NCBI RefSeq assembly: GCF_024347595.1
Contig: NZ_AP025506.1
Location: 930,001-994,000, forward strand
Reading direction: 5' to 3'
Length of the DNA stretch: 64,000 bases
DNA from: Vibrio pomeroyi
GTDB lineage: Bacteria > Pseudomonadota > Gammaproteobacteria > Enterobacterales > Vibrionaceae
A program made the position numbers and the translations under genes. Below, one piece after another: positions 9,459-18,871 of this stretch; the stretch's first letter is position 1; each line of letters starts with the position of its first letter. The notes beneath the pieces were generated by a model. The model saw only the letters and a program-made list of their open reading frames with translations, was not told the origin of the DNA and searched no databases.

Positions 9459-10391
9459 TTGGATAAGATTTTTGTAGAAGAAGCGGTATCAGAACTACAC
9501 ACGCTTCAAGATGTGATTCGTTGGACTGTTAGCCGCTTTAACGCAGCTGGCCTATTTTATGGTCACGGCACTGATAACGCGTGGGATGAGGCAGTACAAC
9601 TTATCTTACCTACTCTTTATCTGCCGATTGATGTTCCTTCGCATGTAATGAACTCTCGTCTAACGAGCAGCGAACGTCTGCGTATCGTAGAGCGTGTGAT
9701 CAAGCGTATTAATGATCGTACACCAACGGCTTACCTGACCAACAAAGCTTGGTTCTGTGGCCTTGAGTTCTTCGTTGATGAGCGCGTTCTTGTGCCTCGT
9801 TCTCCAATTGGTGAGCTGATCGAAGCTCAATTCCAACCTTGGTTAACTGAAGAGCCAGTTCGTATCATGGATATGTGTACGGGTAGTGGTTGTATTGCTA
9901 TCGCTTGTGCGCACGCATTCCCAGATGCTGAAGTAGACGCGATTGATATCTCTACTGACGCACTTCAAGTTGCTGAGCAGAACGTTCAAGATCACGGCAT
10001 GGAGCAACAAGTGTTCCCAATCCGTTCAGATCTTTTCCGTGATCTGCCGAAAGAGAAATACAACCTGATCGTATCTAACCCGCCTTACGTGGACGAAGAA
10101 GATATGAACAGCCTGCCAGACGAGTTTACTCATGAGCCAGAGCTTGGCCTAGCAGCTGGCACTGACGGTCTGAAATTGGTTCGCCGTATCCTAGCTAACG
10201 CACCAGACTACCTAACTGATGACGGTATTCTGATCTGTGAAGTAGGTAACTCAATGGTTCATATGATGGATCAGTACCCTGAGATTCCATTCACTTGGAT
10301 TGAATTCTCGAACGGTGGTCACGGTGTATTCATGATCACTCGCGAGCAGCTAGTGGCTTGCGCTGACGAGTTCTCTATCTACAAAGACTAG
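9459..10391 (+). CDS. prmB: Ribosomal protein uL3 glutamine N5-methyltransferase PrmB
   Basis: A 310-residue SAM-dependent methyltransferase. The SAM loop is visible as [15 protein letters not shown] and the glutamine-methylating NPPY motif as [11 protein letters not shown] (near residue 207). The N-terminal half, with [15 protein letters not shown], closely resembles E. coli PrmB. The start is TTG at 9459 with GGAG upstream; the protein then begins [10 protein letters not shown] like E. coli PrmB. It methylates a glutamine of ribosomal protein L3 during 50S assembly. In many gamma-proteobacteria aroC follows prmB in the same operon. Here a terminator follows directly and the next gene is an exporter. 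Confidence 0.94.
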   Translation: MDKIFVEEAVSELHTLQDVIRWTVSRFNAAGLFYGHGTDNAWDEAVQLILPTLYLPIDVPSHVMNSRLTSSERLRIVERVIKRINDRTPTAYLTNKAWFCGLEFFVDERVLVPRSPIGELIEAQFQPWLTEEPVRIMDMCTGSGCIAIACAHAFPDAEVDAIDISTDALQVAEQNVQDHGMEQQVFPIRSDLFRDLPKEKYNLIVSNPPYVDEEDMNSLPDEFTHEPELGLAAGTDGLKLVRRILANAPDYLTDDGILICEVGNSMVHMMDQYPEIPFTWIEFSNGGHGVFMITREQLVACADEFSIYKD

Positions 10392-10452
10392 GTAATGACG
10401 GCTAGTTTTAGCCTAGTACTTGGTAAGACGTTCTATTTAAAACGTTTAATTT

Positions 10453-10485
10453 AAACGCCATGCAGCAATGCATGGCGTTTTTTAT
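10453..10485 (+). terminator. Terminator of prmB
   Basis: Perfect stem AACGCCATGCA / TGCATGGCGTT with loop GCAA and a run of T. Confidence 0.9.
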
Positions 10486-10615
10486 TGCCTTAGTTTTGGG
10501 GTTAAGTCATCAACGCAGGATAAATAATGTTCAATATTTAGTTGCCTAATATGAATAGCTATTACATATTGGTGGCTAATGTTTAGCCGTTTTAGTGAGT
10601 TAAGGAGAATTCGCG

Positions 10616-11257
10616 ATGAGCTTTGATACATGGATTTATTATTTGTTGGCAGTACTGATTTTAACGGCATCGCCGGGCCCAAGTTCTTTATTGTGCATGA
10701 CCAAAGGTGTGCAATCGGGTTTTAAATTATCAATATTTACTGCGCTGGGCAGCTTAACGGCGATCACCGGAATCTTAACGTTATCGTTCACCGGTTTAGG
10801 GGTGATCATAGCTTCATCGGAAGTGGTGTTTAATGTCATTAAATGGACAGGCGCTGCGTATCTTATCTATCTTGGCTGGAAGTCTTTAAGTTCTAACCAG
10901 CAAGATTACGACGATCTATCCAGTCAACAAACCGATTCTCAACTTGTTAAAGAAAGCGCGGTGCAACACTACTTAAGTGGTTTTATTGTTGGCGCGAGTA
11001 ACCCGAAAGCGATCTTGTTTTTTACCGCACTTTTCCCTCAGTTTATCGACCCGTCACTCGCTTTGCTTCCCCAGTTTGCGGTGTTTGCTTTAACCTTTGC
11101 TGTGATGGAGTTGTCTTGGCTATTGGTGTACGCGTATTTAGGTGCGAAGTCGTCAAACTGGCTGTTTGCGAAAGGCAGAGCTAAGGTTTTCAATCGTGTT
11201 ACAGGTGGCGTGTTTATTGGTGCTGGCGCGCTGCTTTCGACGACAAGCCGAGCATAA
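10616..11257 (+). CDS. LysE/RhtB-family amino acid exporter
   Basis: A 213-residue integral inner-membrane protein with about six hydrophobic segments. The family signature TASPGPSS follows the first transmembrane helix (residues about 17-24). GAAYLIYLGWKSL and SGFIVGASNPKAILFFTALFPQFI are characteristic of LysE/RhtB translocators, which export amino acids or related metabolites using the proton gradient. The substrate cannot be predicted. The ATG at 10616 has TAAGGAG upstream. It forms a single-gene unit after the prmB terminator. I saw no obvious terminator in the sequence that follows. Confidence 0.9.
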   Translation: MSFDTWIYYLLAVLILTASPGPSSLLCMTKGVQSGFKLSIFTALGSLTAITGILTLSFTGLGVIIASSEVVFNVIKWTGAAYLIYLGWKSLSSNQQDYDDLSSQQTDSQLVKESAVQHYLSGFIVGASNPKAILFFTALFPQFIDPSLALLPQFAVFALTFAVMELSWLLVYAYLGAKSSNWLFAKGRAKVFNRVTGGVFIGAGALLSTTSRA

Positions 11258-11332
11258 ATTTTTGATTTATCAGAGGGCTGAATAGTTACAGAAAATTCTT
11301 AATGCTGTCATAAAAGGTTAATATTAATGTGC

Positions 11333-11362
11333 TTGCTGCTTTTGGTGAAAAGCCGATATATT
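11333..11362 (+). promoter_or_regulatory. Possible promoter of the 33-codon ORF
   Basis: TTGCTG (11333-11338) and TATATT (11357-11362) with an 18-base spacer, placed about 35 bases ahead of the ATG. Confidence 0.4.
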
Positions 11363-11396
11363 GTAGTTACACCATCACGTTCTCAAGGAGAGACAT

Positions 11397-11498
11397 ATGC
11401 AGCATCAAGAAATGATACAACACAGTAACTTTGGCGTTATCAGCCGCACTTGGATTTTCTCTACCCTTTCTCTAGTGGGTATTCTTGCTCTAATGTAG
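11397..11498 (+). CDS. Candidate 33-residue single-span membrane protein
   Basis: I read this ORF by hand: ATG at 11397, TAG at 11496-11498, 33 codons. A near-consensus AAGGAGAG ribosome site ends six bases before the ATG and a plausible promoter lies upstream. The first half is polar with several Gln and His (MQHQEMIQHSNFG). The second half is a continuous hydrophobic stretch ending at the C-terminus (TWIFSTLSLVGILALM), which fits a single transmembrane helix with a cytoplasmic N-tail. Small proteins of this kind often bind a larger membrane complex. I do not recognise the family. The neighbouring exporter and selO give no clear functional link. Confidence 0.55.
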   Translation: MQHQEMIQHSNFGVISRTWIFSTLSLVGILALM

Positions 11499-11773
11499 TC
11501 AGCTTAATGGCTCTATATTTTCAGTTTTTATTATGAAATCACTTGTTAAAAAGTCTTCAAAGTCAGAACTCTTTATCTCATAAACGTGGCTTTTCTCATC
11601 AGGCTAGCCACTTAACCTTTTCTCGCTGTACCTTTCTCTGAACATCTTCTTTCCCATAATACTCTCTTTGTCTGATTCCCCATTTGTTTAATAAACTCAT
11701 TGTTTAACCTGATCTGAAGTTGTTATCAAACTGTGATAATCTTAAGTTATCTATTACCTACAGTGTATCTCTC
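11499..11773. other. Intergenic region upstream of selO
   Basis: 275 bases rich in pyrimidines on the plus strand. No T-tailed hairpin closes the small ORF. AGTTGTTATCAAACTGTGATAATCT (near 11717-11741) contains a short dyad, TTATCA/TGATAA, which could be an operator or part of the selO promoter. Nothing else was recognised. Confidence 0.4.
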
Positions 11774-13231
11774 ATGTCTGTCTGGGATTCAATTTCATTT
11801 AACAATCGATTTACGACGTTACCTCGACTGTTCTATACCCCAATTCAACCTACACCTCTAAATAATGTCCAATGGCTTGCATGGAACCAAAACCTAGCCA
11901 GTGAACTCGGCTTTCCATCATTTGAGGACGTCTCTGATGAGTTGCTTGAAACTCTATCGGGCAACGTTGAACCAGAGCAATTTTTACCTGTAGCAATGAA
12001 ATACGCAGGCCATCAGTTTGGTTCTTATAACCCCGATTTAGGTGATGGCAGAGGTTTGCTATTAGCACAAGTTGTCGCTAAAAGTGGTGAAACGTTCGAT
12101 TTACACCTAAAAGGTGCAGGTAAAACACCGTATTCGCGCATGGGTGATGGGCGCGCCGTGATTCGCTCAACTGTTCGTGAGTATTTATGTAGCGAAGCGA
12201 TGGCTGGGCTTAATATCCCAACGACACGTGCGTTGGCGATGATGACCAGCGACACGCCTGTTTATCGAGAGAAGCAAGAGTGGGGCGCATTGTTGGTGCG
12301 TGCTGCTGAATCACACATTCGTTTCGGTCACTTTGAACATCTGTTTTATACCAATCAGTTGGCCGAGCATAAATTGTTGGCTGATAAAGTCATCGAGTGG
12401 CACTTCCCTGAATGCCTTGATGAAGACAAGCCCTACGCTGCTATGTTTAATCAGATTGTTGACCGTACCGCGGAGATGATTGCGTTGTGGCAAGCGAATG
12501 GCTTTGCCCACGGGGTGATGAATACCGATAACATGTCGATTATTGGACAGACGTTTGATTACGGCCCGTTCGCTTTCCTAGATGAGTATGACCCGAGATT
12601 GATCTGTAATCACTCCGACTATCAAGGTCGTTATGCCTTTAATCAACAACCTAGAATTGGATTATGGAACCTGTCAGCTCTGGCTCACTCTCTGTCGCCG
12701 CTGGTGGAGAAAGCTGATTTAGAAGCTGCGTTAGAACAGTATGAGCCACAAATGAACGGCTATTTCAGCCAGTTGATGCGTCGTAAGTTAGGGCTGCTTT
12801 CTAAACATGAAGGTGACAGCCGCTTGTTTGAATCTATGTTCGAGTTGATGTCGCAAAATAAAGTTGATTACCCAAGGTTCTTTAGAACGCTGTCGAGCCT
12901 AGATACCCTGCCAGCGCAGGAAGTGATTGATTTGGTTATCGATCGTGATGCTACCAAGCTATGGCTGGATAACTATTTGCAACGCTGTGAACTCGAAGAG
13001 AGTTCAGTGGCAGAGCGCTGCGAAAAGATGAGACAGGTAAACCCTAAATACATCCTCAGAAATTACCTCGCACAGCTGGCGATAGATAAAGCCGAGCGCG
13101 GTGATAGCAGTGATATTGACGCATTAGTGGTGGTGTTGGCCGATCCTTATGCGGAACACCCTGAATACGAACATCTTGCCGCGTTACCACCAGAGTGGGG
13201 CAAAGCGATGGAGATCAGCTGCTCGTCGTAA
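11774..13231 (+). CDS. selO: Protein adenylyltransferase SelO (YdiU family)
   Basis: A 485-residue pseudokinase-fold enzyme that transfers AMP to protein hydroxyl groups; the E. coli homologue acts in redox stress. Visible signatures are [32 protein letters not shown] (near residue 112) and [20 protein letters not shown] (near 248). The protein ends in CSS: the cysteine is third from the end, the position occupied by selenocysteine in animal SelO. I use the ATG at 11774 ([11 protein letters not shown]), the usual family start; the 18 extra codons upstream have no ribosome site. A hairpin after the stop suggests a monocistronic unit. Confidence 0.94.
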   Translation: MSVWDSISFNNRFTTLPRLFYTPIQPTPLNNVQWLAWNQNLASELGFPSFEDVSDELLETLSGNVEPEQFLPVAMKYAGHQFGSYNPDLGDGRGLLLAQVVAKSGETFDLHLKGAGKTPYSRMGDGRAVIRSTVREYLCSEAMAGLNIPTTRALAMMTSDTPVYREKQEWGALLVRAAESHIRFGHFEHLFYTNQLAEHKLLADKVIEWHFPECLDEDKPYAAMFNQIVDRTAEMIALWQANGFAHGVMNTDNMSIIGQTFDYGPFAFLDEYDPRLICNHSDYQGRYAFNQQPRIGLWNLSALAHSLSPLVEKADLEAALEQYEPQMNGYFSQLMRRKLGLLSKHEGDSRLFESMFELMSQNKVDYPRFFRTLSSLDTLPAQEVIDLVIDRDATKLWLDNYLQRCELEESSVAERCEKMRQVNPKYILRNYLAQLAIDKAERGDSSDIDALVVVLADPYAEHPEYEHLAALPPEWGKAMEISCSS

Positions 13232-13255
13232 AGCAGTACGTCAAATCAAACGAGT

Positions 13256-13297
13256 AGACAGAGGTCACTTAGTTGTGATCTCTGTCTGTTTGTTCTT
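13256..13297 (+). terminator. Terminator of selO
   Basis: Stem AGACAGAGGTCAC / GTGATCTCTGTCT (one G-T pair), loop TTAGTT, followed by a T-rich tail. Confidence 0.75.
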
Positions 13298-13382
13298 CTA
13301 ATTTTACAAACATATCAATAATCAAATGCTCAACCTGCCTATACACTATGTGAATAAGTTGTAAATTTGATAGGTTTGGGCG

Positions 13383-14111
13383 ATGCCAACAAATACTCGA
13401 ATTCTCGTGGTGGATGATGATCAAGAAATCCGCGAGCTGCTGGAAGAGTACCTCACAAAATCGGGTTTCGATGTCTCCTCAGTTGGAGACGGTGTTGAAC
13501 TCGAAACTCACCTGCAAAGCCAAGGTTACCCAGACCTGATTCTTCTTGATGTGATGCTACCCGGTGACGACGGTTTTACCTTGTGCCAACGCGTCCGCAA
13601 ACAATCGAATGTGCCTATCATCATGCTGACTGCGGTATCGGATGAAACCGATCAGATTATCGGCTTAGAAATTGGTGCTGATGACTACATTGCTAAGCCG
13701 TTTAGCCCACGCCAATTAATGGCGCGTATCAAAGCATTGTTACGCCGCGTTCAAGTGGTGGATGACAAACCCAATGATGCACTGCCAAAGCAAATCATTT
13801 TTGGTGATTGGACGCTCGATACGCTCGCACATCGAATTTCCCACAATGAAAGCTCAGAAGAGATGGACTTGTCGGGCAGTGATTTCTCATTGTTAATGTT
13901 GTTCCTTACTCGCCCTAATGAAGTGTTAGACCGAGATACTATCTCTTTCGCCACTAGAGGCCGTGAAGCGTTGCCTTTTGAGCGTGGCATTGATGTGCAG
14001 CTTAGTCGCCTGAGAAGCCGATTGGGTGACAGTGGTAAATATCCTCACTACATCAAAACCATGCGTGGTAACGGCTACATTCTGGCTGTGCCTGTGCATT
14101 ATGAGCACTGA
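13383..14111 (+). CDS. OmpR-family response regulator of the sugar transporter locus
   Basis: A 242-residue regulator. The receiver domain has the acidic pocket at D11-D13, the phosphorylatable D56 in LILLDVMLPG, T83 and K105 (DDYIAKPF). The C-terminal winged helix ends with RLGDSGKYPHYIKTMRGNGYIL, typical of OmpR/PhoB output domains. It overlaps the sensor kinase gene that follows, and the pair sits directly ahead of a complete sugar ABC importer. The order is the same as for GltR/GtrS beside glucose importers of pseudomonads. I infer that it controls the importer, but no ligand or site is proven. Confidence 0.9.
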   Translation: MPTNTRILVVDDDQEIRELLEEYLTKSGFDVSSVGDGVELETHLQSQGYPDLILLDVMLPGDDGFTLCQRVRKQSNVPIIMLTAVSDETDQIIGLEIGADDYIAKPFSPRQLMARIKALLRRVQVVDDKPNDALPKQIIFGDWTLDTLAHRISHNESSEEMDLSGSDFSLLMLFLTRPNEVLDRDTISFATRGREALPFERGIDVQLSRLRSRLGDSGKYPHYIKTMRGNGYILAVPVHYEH

Positions 14112-14124
14112 GCAAGAAGTCCTT

Positions 14125-15570
14125 ATGAAGTGGTTGAGAAGTTTAAAGCCAAATTCCTTGGTTGCTCGAACCTTGTTATTAACCTTGTTGGCGGTGGTCA
14201 TCGCTCAAGGTATCGCAACCTCTATTTGGTATAGCGAATCTAAACATAAAGAACTGGAAGGAATTCGTTCGGCCTCATCGAGCATGGCTAACATGTTTGC
14301 TTCAACGGTGACTTTTTTTCAGTCTCTGCCAGTCAAATATCGCCATATCGTATTAGACCAAATTCGAAATATGGGCGGGACGCGTTTCTTCGTCTCTTTT
14401 AATAAAGAGGCGTTGATTGTTGAACCGATCCCCGATACCCGCTTAAAAACCGCATCGATAGAAGCCATAGAAAGTGTGTTGAGTAACAAGCTTAATAAAG
14501 TGGAATCAGTACGTGTCGATTTCTCTCGTCCAGAGCATCTTCGTTTGCTTAAAAATGACATCTATTTGAGCGATCTCCCGCGATCGTGGGCACATCATAC
14601 ATTAACCTTAGAGCCTCTTAATCCTCCGATTCTGGTTGTTCAAATTGAATTAGCCAGTCATGAATGGGTGTACATTGCCGCACTGCTGCCTGCACCTTAC
14701 GTAAAACTGGATGACACTATTCTTGGCCGTGAACAGGTGATCTTCTTGCTCTCTTCAACGCTGATTCTACTGGTGTTGACCTACTTAATGATTCGCCGCC
14801 AAGTTCGCCCACTTAAAAAGCTAGCAAGGGCGGCTAATGAAATGAGCATGGATATTCAACAGCCGCCGCTTAACGAAGAGGGGGCAACTGAACTGGTTAC
14901 GGCGACTCGGGCTTTTAATCGAATGCAGCAACGTATTCGTCGTTATGTGGCCGACCGAGAACACCTTTTTTCTGCTATCTCTCATGACTTGAAGACGCCA
15001 ATTACCCGTTTAAGGCTTCGAGCTGAGCTATTGGAAAGTGAGGTCAAGAAAGACAAGTTCAACAAGGATTTAGATGAGCTTGAAATGATGGTCAAGGGCG
15101 CGTTACAAGCGGTAAGAGATACTGACCTTCACGAAAACAACGCCATTATCGATCTCAATGAGATGATGCTCTCTGTGATTGAACTGCATAACCAAAATCA
15201 AACCTTGGTTGAGTTTGAGCCTACTGTGGTTGAACCGTTAGTCGCCAAGCCACTAGCGATTAAACGTGTGCTCACCAATCTTATCGACAACGCTGTGAAA
15301 TATGGAACATCAGCTGAGGTCGATATCAGCAGTGATTCGGTGTGGGTTATCGTGACGATTCAAGACCACGGCAAAGGTATTCCTGAAGATAAACTTGAAC
15401 TGGTGTTTGAACCATACTTTAGGCTTGCTACCGACGACCAAGGACACGGTTTAGGGCTCGGGATCTGCCGAAACATCCTGCACGGACACGGCGGAGATCT
15501 CATTATTCGTAACTCCCCTCAAGGCGGCTTAGAGGCCAAAGTCTATATCCCTAGAGGCCTAGAAGTGTAA
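14125..15570 (+). CDS. Membrane sensor histidine kinase partner of the OmpR-type regulator
   Basis: A 481-residue kinase. A transmembrane segment near residues 14-32 and a second near 205-225 (FLLSSTLILLVLTYLM) bracket a periplasmic sensing domain of about 170 residues. Then come HAMP, a dimerisation domain with phosphoacceptor H287 (AISHDLKTPITRLRLR), and an ATPase domain with NLIDNAVKYG, DHGKGIP and GHGLGLGIC. I prefer the ATG at 14125 (MKWLRSLKPNS). An alternative in-frame ATG at 14101 would overlap the regulator by 11 bases and has no better ribosome site. It likely senses a periplasmic sugar or the sugar-loaded binding protein, by analogy with GtrS. Confidence 0.88.
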   Translation: MKWLRSLKPNSLVARTLLLTLLAVVIAQGIATSIWYSESKHKELEGIRSASSSMANMFASTVTFFQSLPVKYRHIVLDQIRNMGGTRFFVSFNKEALIVEPIPDTRLKTASIEAIESVLSNKLNKVESVRVDFSRPEHLRLLKNDIYLSDLPRSWAHHTLTLEPLNPPILVVQIELASHEWVYIAALLPAPYVKLDDTILGREQVIFLLSSTLILLVLTYLMIRRQVRPLKKLARAANEMSMDIQQPPLNEEGATELVTATRAFNRMQQRIRRYVADREHLFSAISHDLKTPITRLRLRAELLESEVKKDKFNKDLDELEMMVKGALQAVRDTDLHENNAIIDLNEMMLSVIELHNQNQTLVEFEPTVVEPLVAKPLAIKRVLTNLIDNAVKYGTSAEVDISSDSVWVIVTIQDHGKGIPEDKLELVFEPYFRLATDDQGHGLGLGICRNILHGHGGDLIIRNSPQGGLEAKVYIPRGLEV

Positions 15571-15588
15571 TGTAACAATTGTGTTACA
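15571..15588. promoter_or_regulatory. Dyad upstream of the sugar-binding protein gene
   Basis: TGTAAC-N6-GTTACA begins immediately after the kinase stop codon and lies about 95 bases ahead of the binding-protein gene. It could be an operator, perhaps for the adjacent OmpR-type regulator, or a transcript hairpin. No T run follows, so termination is unlikely. Confidence 0.45.
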
Positions 15589-15680
15589 CTGGGCTTACCT
15601 TTTGTTTCAATCCTAAAAATCAAAATAAGTAGACTCTTTATTGAACCGGACGTCGAGTCCGCTAAACATGGAAGATAATA

Positions 15681-16928
15681 ATGAAAATCAATAAAACCCT
15701 ACTTACTCTATCTCTTCTTGCTGCCTCAACATTTTCTCAAGCTGGTGAAGTGGAAGTGCTCCACTGGTGGACTGCCGGTGGCGAAGCAAAATCCGCTGCG
15801 GTACTGAAAGAGATGATTGAAGAACAAGGCCATACATGGAAAGACTTTGCAGTGGCTGGTGGCGGCGGTGAAAGTGCGATGACCGTTTTGAAAACGCGAG
15901 CAGTGTCAGGCAACCCACCGTCTGCAGCGCAGATCAAAGGTCATGATATTCAAGAGTGGGGTGGTTTAGGTTTTCTAACGTCTCTCGATGCAACAGCAAA
16001 ACAAGAGCAGTGGGATGAACTACTGCCAGAAGTTGTCACTAAAGTGATGAAGTGGGACGGCGAATATGTAGCGGTTCCTGTTAACGTCCACCGTGTTAAC
16101 TGGCTTTGGGCTAACCCTGTCGTATTAGAAAAATCAGGTGTGACGGTTCCAACCACATTAGACGAATTCTTCGTGGCGGCAGACAAGATCAAAGCAGCAG
16201 GCTTTATTCCTCTGGCTCACGGTGGTCAACCTTGGCAAGACGCGACAGTCTTCGAAGCGGTAGCACTTGATGTACTAGGCAGTGAAGACTACAACAAAGC
16301 GTTCGTTGATCTTGATATGGACGTGTTATCTGGCGACAAAATGGTGGAAGTGTTCACTAAGTTTAAAAGGATGCGCGATTACATCGACAGCAACTCGCCA
16401 GGTCGTGATTGGAACGTCGCAACCTCAATGGTTATCAATGGCGAAGCTGCAATGCAAATCATGGGTGACTGGGCGAAAGGTGAGTTTACTGCAGCAGGCA
16501 AAGTGCCGGGTAAAGACTACATCTGTGCGCCAGCTCCGGGTACTGACGGTCAATTTACCTTCAACATCGATAGCTTTGCGTTCTTTGAGTTAAGTGACAA
16601 AGAGAACCAAAAAGCGCAGCAAGATCTAGCGAAAACCATTCTTACTAAAGATTTCCAAGAAGTCTTCAATCTGAACAAAGGTTCTATCCCTGTACGTCTA
16701 GATATGGACATGTCTAAGTTCGACCAATGTGCGTTGGATTCAATGGCAACCTTCAAAGCGAGTGCGAAGTCTGGCGATCTTGTTCCGAGTATGGCTCACG
16801 GCTTAGCGACGACAAGTTACGCTCAAGGCGCTATCTATGATGTAGTGACCAACTTCTTCAATGAGAAAGATGCCGATCCAAAAGAAGCGGCAGCTAAGTT
16901 AGCAAAAGCAGTGAAAGCGGCTATCTAA
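15681..16928 (+). CDS. Sugar ABC transporter substrate-binding protein
   Basis: A 415-residue periplasmic protein. Residues 1-21 form a Sec signal ([21 protein letters not shown]) with cleavage expected before GEVEVLHWW. The mature region, with [20 protein letters not shown] and a late [12 protein letters not shown], is typical of family 1 solute-binding proteins for glucose and related sugars. It is followed by two permease genes and an ATPase in the same direction, forming a complete importer. The closest known arrangement is the glucose gtsABCD system of pseudomonads, but substrate cannot be fixed from sequence. Two small hairpins after the stop may protect its mRNA and raise its level above the permeases. 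Confidence 0.9.
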   Translation: MKINKTLLTLSLLAASTFSQAGEVEVLHWWTAGGEAKSAAVLKEMIEEQGHTWKDFAVAGGGGESAMTVLKTRAVSGNPPSAAQIKGHDIQEWGGLGFLTSLDATAKQEQWDELLPEVVTKVMKWDGEYVAVPVNVHRVNWLWANPVVLEKSGVTVPTTLDEFFVAADKIKAAGFIPLAHGGQPWQDATVFEAVALDVLGSEDYNKAFVDLDMDVLSGDKMVEVFTKFKRMRDYIDSNSPGRDWNVATSMVINGEAAMQIMGDWAKGEFTAAGKVPGKDYICAPAPGTDGQFTFNIDSFAFFELSDKENQKAQQDLAKTILTKDFQEVFNLNKGSIPVRLDMDMSKFDQCALDSMATFKASAKSGDLVPSMAHGLATTSYAQGAIYDVVTNFFNEKDADPKEAAAKLAKAVKAAI

Positions 16929-16933
16929 TCTCA

Positions 16934-16982
16934 TTTGGTTTAACACCAAACCCCCAGGGTGGGTAGGCTCGTAGGGAGCCTA
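16934..16982 (+). promoter_or_regulatory. Two intercistronic hairpins after the binding-protein gene
   Basis: TTTGGT-TTAAC-ACCAAA (16934-16950) and TAGGCTC-loop-GAGCCTA (16964-16982). Neither has a T run, so they more likely stabilise the 3' end of the upstream message or attenuate partially than terminate fully. Confidence 0.55.
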
Positions 16983-17072
16983 TCTGCTCTTCATTCCCAA
17001 TTCTAATATGCGTGATGCTGATGTGGTGCCGAGAGGTAAGCCATCGGCTCGATTGTGCAACAAGGATAAGTT

Positions 17073-18011
17073 ATGGAGCATGTTTTGACTGAGTCGACTC
17101 CAAAACCCACAAGGAGCCAGCCTGCGCCCAAGCCTAGCTTTGCTGACAGGTTGCAACATTGGTTACCCAAGATTGTACTGGCGCCGACCGCGTTAGTGAC
17201 CGTGGTGTGTATCTACGGCTATATATTCTGGACGGCGGCGCTGTCGTTCACGAATTCTCGATTTTTACCGAGCTTCAACTTTGTCGGTTTAGCTCAATAT
17301 GAAAAACTGATGGACAACGATCGCTGGATAACCTCAATCACCAACCTCGGTGTGTTTGGTTTTCTGTTCATGGCGATTGCTATCTTGTTAGGTGTGGGTT
17401 TGGCGGTATTGCTTGACCAGAACATCCGGCAAGAAGGCGCGATTCGTACCATCTATTTATACCCCATGGCTTTGTCATTCATCGTGACGGGTACAGCTTG
17501 GAAATGGATTCTCAATCCGGGGCTTGGTATTGAAAAATTGATGCAAGATTGGGGCTTCACCGACTTCAAATTCGATTGGTTGGTCGACTCTGAAATGTCG
17601 GTCTACACCTTAGTGATTGCCGCGCTTTGGCAGTCTTCAGGCTTCGTGATGGCGATGTTCTTAGCCGGTCTTCGTGGCATCGACTCTTCTATCATCAAAG
17701 CCGCTCAAATTGATGGGGCAAGCTTACCCACCATTTATCTCAAAATTATTCTGCCTTGCTTGCGCCCTGTGGTTTTCAGTGCGGTGATCATCACCTCACA
17801 CATTGCGATTAAGAGTTTCGACCTTGTGACGGCAATGACAGCGGGCGGCCCAGGTTATTCATCGGATCTTCCTGCGCTATTCATGTACGCACACTCGTTT
17901 ACACGCGGACAAATCGGCCTTGGTGCTGCCAGTGCCATGATGATGCTTGCGGGTATTTTAGCGATTCTCGTGCCTTACCTTTACTCTGAACTTAGGGAGA
18001 AAAAGTCATGA
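17073..18011 (+). CDS. Sugar ABC transporter permease (first subunit, MalF-like)
   Basis: A 312-residue inner-membrane permease with about six transmembrane spans after a cytoplasmic Pro-rich N-tail (residues 1-30). The EAA loop that docks on the ATPase is visible as IIKAAQIDGASLPTIYLKIILP. The ATG at 17073 has AAGGAT upstream. Its stop codon overlaps the start of the second permease by four bases, so the two are translationally coupled. It forms the heterodimeric channel of the importer encoded here. Confidence 0.92.
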   Translation: MEHVLTESTPKPTRSQPAPKPSFADRLQHWLPKIVLAPTALVTVVCIYGYIFWTAALSFTNSRFLPSFNFVGLAQYEKLMDNDRWITSITNLGVFGFLFMAIAILLGVGLAVLLDQNIRQEGAIRTIYLYPMALSFIVTGTAWKWILNPGLGIEKLMQDWGFTDFKFDWLVDSEMSVYTLVIAALWQSSGFVMAMFLAGLRGIDSSIIKAAQIDGASLPTIYLKIILPCLRPVVFSAVIITSHIAIKSFDLVTAMTAGGPGYSSDLPALFMYAHSFTRGQIGLGAASAMMMLAGILAILVPYLYSELREKKS

Positions 18012-18865
18012 TGAACAACATCAACTTTGCTCGAATGTTTATCTATTCAGCACTGCTTTTCTTCTGCTTGGTTTACCTAATGCCACTGTTTGTGATGGTA
18101 CTGACCTCATTCAAAACCCTGCCAGACATTAAGGCAGGTAACTTGATGAGTTTACCGAAAGAGTGGGTGTTTGATGCTTGGTATAAAGCGTGGGACACCG
18201 CGTGCACTGGCGTAAAATGTGAAGGCATCAAAGGCTACTTTTGGAATTCGTTCCAAATGGTGATTCCTGCGGTCGCGATCTCGACATTGCTCGGTGCATT
18301 CAACGGATACGTAGTAACAAAATGGCAGTTCAGAGGTTCAAACCTGTTCTTTAGCTTACTGTTGTTTGGCTGCTTTATTCCGTTCCAAGTCGTCCTTCTG
18401 CCAATGGCGACCATGCTTGGCAAGATGGGCTTGGCGAACACAACCATCGGCTTGGTGATTGTGCATGTTATCTACGGCATGGCGTTTACGACTCTGTTTT
18501 TCCGTAACTTCTACATCTCGATTCCAGATGAACTGATTAAAGCGGCAAAACTGGATGGTGCAGGGTTCTTCACCATTTTCTTTAAGATCTTATTACCGAT
18601 CTCTACACCCATCATCATGGTGACGGTGATCTGGCAGTTCACCGCAATCTGGAACGATTTCTTGTTCGGGGTGGTGTATTCAGGCTCAGAGACTCAGCCA
18701 ATCACCGTGGCATTAAATAACTTAGTCAATACCAGCACGGGCGTTAAAGAATACAACGTCGACATGGCTGCCGCTATTATCGCCGCACTGCCAACGCTGT
18801 TGGTGTATGTCTTCGCAGGAAAGTATTTTGTTCGTGGCCTAACGGCAGGATCAGTAAAAGGATAA
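18008..18865 (+). CDS. Sugar ABC transporter permease (second subunit, MalG-like)
   Basis: A 285-residue permease with six predicted spans. The EAA loop reads LIKAAKLDGAGFFTIFFKILLP, and a large periplasmic loop near residues 50-80 contains two cysteines (DTACTGVKCEGIKG) that could form a disulphide. The start ATGATG at 18008 overlaps the previous stop by four bases. The ATPase gene follows after six bases. Substrate follows that of the binding protein and is not known. Confidence 0.92.
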   Translation: MMNNINFARMFIYSALLFFCLVYLMPLFVMVLTSFKTLPDIKAGNLMSLPKEWVFDAWYKAWDTACTGVKCEGIKGYFWNSFQMVIPAVAISTLLGAFNGYVVTKWQFRGSNLFFSLLLFGCFIPFQVVLLPMATMLGKMGLANTTIGLVIVHVIYGMAFTTLFFRNFYISIPDELIKAAKLDGAGFFTIFFKILLPISTPIIMVTVIWQFTAIWNDFLFGVVYSGSETQPITVALNNLVNTSTGVKEYNVDMAAAIIAALPTLLVYVFAGKYFVRGLTAGSVKG

Positions 18866-18871
18866 TTACCC

